This document shows positions 63,401 through 64,000 of a stretch of DNA of 64,000 nt, piece by piece; the stretch's first letter is position 1; each line of letters starts with the position of its first letter. The translations under genes were made by a program, and so were the position numbers. A model generated the notes under the pieces. The model ran no database searches. It saw nothing but the letters and a program-made list of their open reading frames with translations, and was not told the DNA's origin. The DNA is from Albula goreensis. Its lineage: Eukaryota; Chordata; Actinopteri; Albuliformes; Albulidae. The stretch spans positions 62,061,047 to 62,125,046 of the forward strand of contig CM040741.1 in NCBI GenBank assembly GCA_022829145.1. Direction: 5' to 3'.

Positions 63401-64000
63401 ATGGTGGGGGAGATCCTGCACATGCAGTCCTCCCGTTCCTCAAAGGACTGTCTCTTCCTGGCGAACTCCATGTTGGAGGCCTTGAAGTCCAGCCTCTCAG
63501 GCTTGCCAGGCTCCTTAGCCTGCCTGGGAAGCTGCCTCTCCGACTTCTGGGGACCCCAGTCCTGCAGACCTGAGGCTGTCGGTGCCCTGACACCCTCGTT
63601 GAGGATCGACACCGAGTCGCCGCCCCTGCCTAGAAGCTCAGTGCCACCCTCACAGGCTCGGGTATTCAGTTTCTTGTACAGCGCATCTTTCAGTGTTGAT
63701 GTGCTACCGGCCTTGGCCTCCAGGGGGCCTGGTTCAGGGCTCCCGGGCTCCTGGAGTGCATCCTGTTTTTGGAGGGACTCCCTCCTCTCTGTCCAGTCCT
63801 GCTTTTTCATCACAACCTTGGCTTTCAGCTTCTCCTTGTCCAGCTCGTCGATGGACTCCTGACGGCCCACCTTGCGGGTGACCGGCCGCTTGAGACAACC
63901 CTGCTCAGCGGGGCGGACCCTGGTAACAGCGGGAGCCTCGCAGGCAGGGGTCTCCTCAACGCTCTGCAGGGCGTGGTCCTTTGGGGTAGCCGCCCCCTGC
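60460..64000 (-). CDS. mast4: MAST4, C-terminal part of the large last exon (runs off the right edge)
   Basis: An uninterrupted frame enters from the window edge and ends at a TAA (60460-60462), about 1,180 codons. No start codon belongs here, because the frame stays open through 63871-64000. The segment near 63780-63900 reads VGRQESIDELDKEKLKAKVV and then WTERRESLQKQDAL, a hallmark of the MAST family tail beyond the PDZ domain. Further on comes CMCRISPTIHEGLHLSATRS with SKSLQLDSTLVMDH, followed by long Ser/Pro/Lys/Gln-rich sequence, a run of five prolines (EPPPPPKF) near 62590 and a 17-residue tandem repeat (61150-61689). From family knowledge, MAST4 is a microtubule-associated Ser/Thr kinase with DUF1908, kinase and PDZ domains, all of which lie outside this window. 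What is visible is the disordered tail. MAST4 beside CD180 is the conserved vertebrate order. Confidence 0.93.
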   Translation of the reverse strand, partial: QGAATPKDHALQSVEETPACEAPAVTRVRPAEQGCLKRPVTRKVGRQESIDELDKEKLKAKVVMKKQDWTERRESLQKQDALQEPGSPEPGPLEAKAGSTSTLKDALYKKLNTRACEGGTELLGRGGDSVSILNEGVRAPTASGLQDWGPQKSERQLPRQAKEPGKPERLDFKASNMEFARKRQSFEEREDCMCRISPTIHEGLHLSATRSKSLQLDSTLVMDHVKGAMGGVHTPPVISTEALAPKLLSGRGESAVEKLQMISSTEGPIRKTSSEYKLEGRLVSSLKPLEGTLDIAMLSGPRSSKTDTCLSKMADSHIDQSSLGVLGRQQGQSEKQLSVPQQKAAEKQKIVSVGSHAPSVSLSCRNPIKEEPTTGNESEMFMSNPCTSNVDRSLYRMDAEAARGLAKSDSGDVSGKAECRPAVKAPSSSLVHDLRASRPSMHSSCGRTPSIREASNEDQEDEPEQTQEPPPPPKFTECSSGLSRQSCATKTSMSESRNEGTPTAQKAAPEVRLGGKTEITAPRPSESVKQSIGSQLGTSLSPQGTVKSSVSQGSAGTKQGLLSEQKTEQTKQQAGTSSGGAKLNAAKNPTSAFPPLGSEDRNRTTDVQVWQDQQRSIKSPSVESLQVNAVVVKGTLPRGKEISASKEPTDQVEMAREPCARLETKSNKPKENYDAVAAKIEGPPKCEQKAGNEVVSNSALKQNASPTSPKTKATCARAVETEHEPLKNRSMDKAQTKQSTNKTGAPDSESQNQKKVTTDSKMRELSCPVQTVKPSQSNLGSSSPAPSVKLPQSGEVLKQAQSLIKESSNTAQTVKPQQSGAKESTTPAEVVKQTQSHIKESSSPLLTVKQSQSGVKDSSSFVQTVKQPQPAVKESSNPVPTAKQLQSGVKESASNVQAVKQPQAFIKDTSSPAQTGKQSQSNIKEASSPMQTGKQSLVKESVSPIQTVKQTAAVPGKQSPVNPQINSKSKPRGEMAPISHSVCKVEEDSGRSGGKAPEQPTIKDGLCPKKKEQASPQASGKLQALREQAIPSSGQTAPPGGPLPPVQPAPAERRKEAHKHNEALSGRSGVVEEGGHTRQQPEQPVGDPQRQTGGSVTATRPELKPGVCEVSKAPAGSKKEQSEKKRKEQASEQTNTLTRTVRKDVSKTASVNDSTALEKDSVRNKQAKETARGSTLKKS
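61150..61689 (-). repeat. mast4: Coding minisatellite in MAST4: 51-bp / 17-residue tandem repeat
   Basis: About eleven consecutive units, eight of them exactly 17 residues long, with the approximate consensus TVKQxQSxIKESSSPxQ. Shortened units of 16 and 9 residues sit at the N-terminal end, and a 15-residue unit and a partial unit sit at the C-terminal end. Units are diverged from each other but keep the frame. The repeated Lys/Gln/Ser pattern suggests a disordered, possibly phosphorylated stretch. Confidence 0.9.

Noticed and set aside
63047-63862. 271-codon open frame on the + strand opposite MAST4
   Set aside because: It is the complement of the GC-rich MAST4 exon. The minus-strand frame has the known MAST tail motifs and stays open for 1,180 codons.
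1-64000. Retroviral, Polinton or other virus-like remnants
   Set aside because: No reverse transcriptase, integrase, capsid or envelope-like frame and no long terminal repeat pair was recognised.

Overview
The window looks like a piece of a ray-finned fish chromosome. It has spliced genes with GT/AG borders, an AT-rich intergenic desert of about 50 kb, Tc1-type and other short inverted-repeat elements, and tRNA-derived SINE remnants with a tail common in fish. There are no bacterial-style gene arrays, rRNA or tRNA genes, or CRISPR arrays. The species cannot be named from the sequence alone.

Layout. (1) From 1 to about 52.3 kb there is almost no protein-coding sequence. The exceptions are two neighbouring exon-like segments near the left edge (2029-2123 and 2697-2886) and one isolated exon-like segment at 31003-31094, none of which I recognise. 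This stretch holds short DNA transposons (2246-2327, 26405-27006, and a two-copy family at 34022-34215 and 44913-45078), SINE fossils (about 12995-13180, 15955-16100, 33212-33425 and perhaps 28405-28470), microsatellites, a G-quadruplex tract and a few local GC-rich islands that may be regulatory. (2) From 52385 to 55942 on the + strand lies a complete three-exon CD180 (RP105) gene. It encodes a leucine-rich-repeat receptor with one membrane span and no TIR domain. (3) From the right edge back to 60460 on the - strand lies the large 3'-terminal coding exon of MAST4. Its long 3' UTR probably runs to about 56.9 kb.

The two genes are tail to tail, with candidate poly(A) signals only about 235 bp apart. 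MAST4 next to CD180, in convergent orientation, followed by a gene desert, matches the human 5q12-q13 order MAST4-CD180-(desert)-PIK3R1. No PIK3R1 exon is visible, so the desert probably continues left of this window.

The two genes do different jobs. CD180 is an immune-cell surface receptor of the Toll-like family that acts with MD-1. MAST4 is a microtubule-associated Ser/Thr kinase, and only its disordered C-terminal tail lies here. They are linked by ancient synteny rather than a shared pathway. The most interesting items are a possible 28-residue cassette exon in CD180, a 17-residue tandem repeat in the MAST4 tail, the two-copy inverted-repeat family, and the unassigned exons at the left edge.
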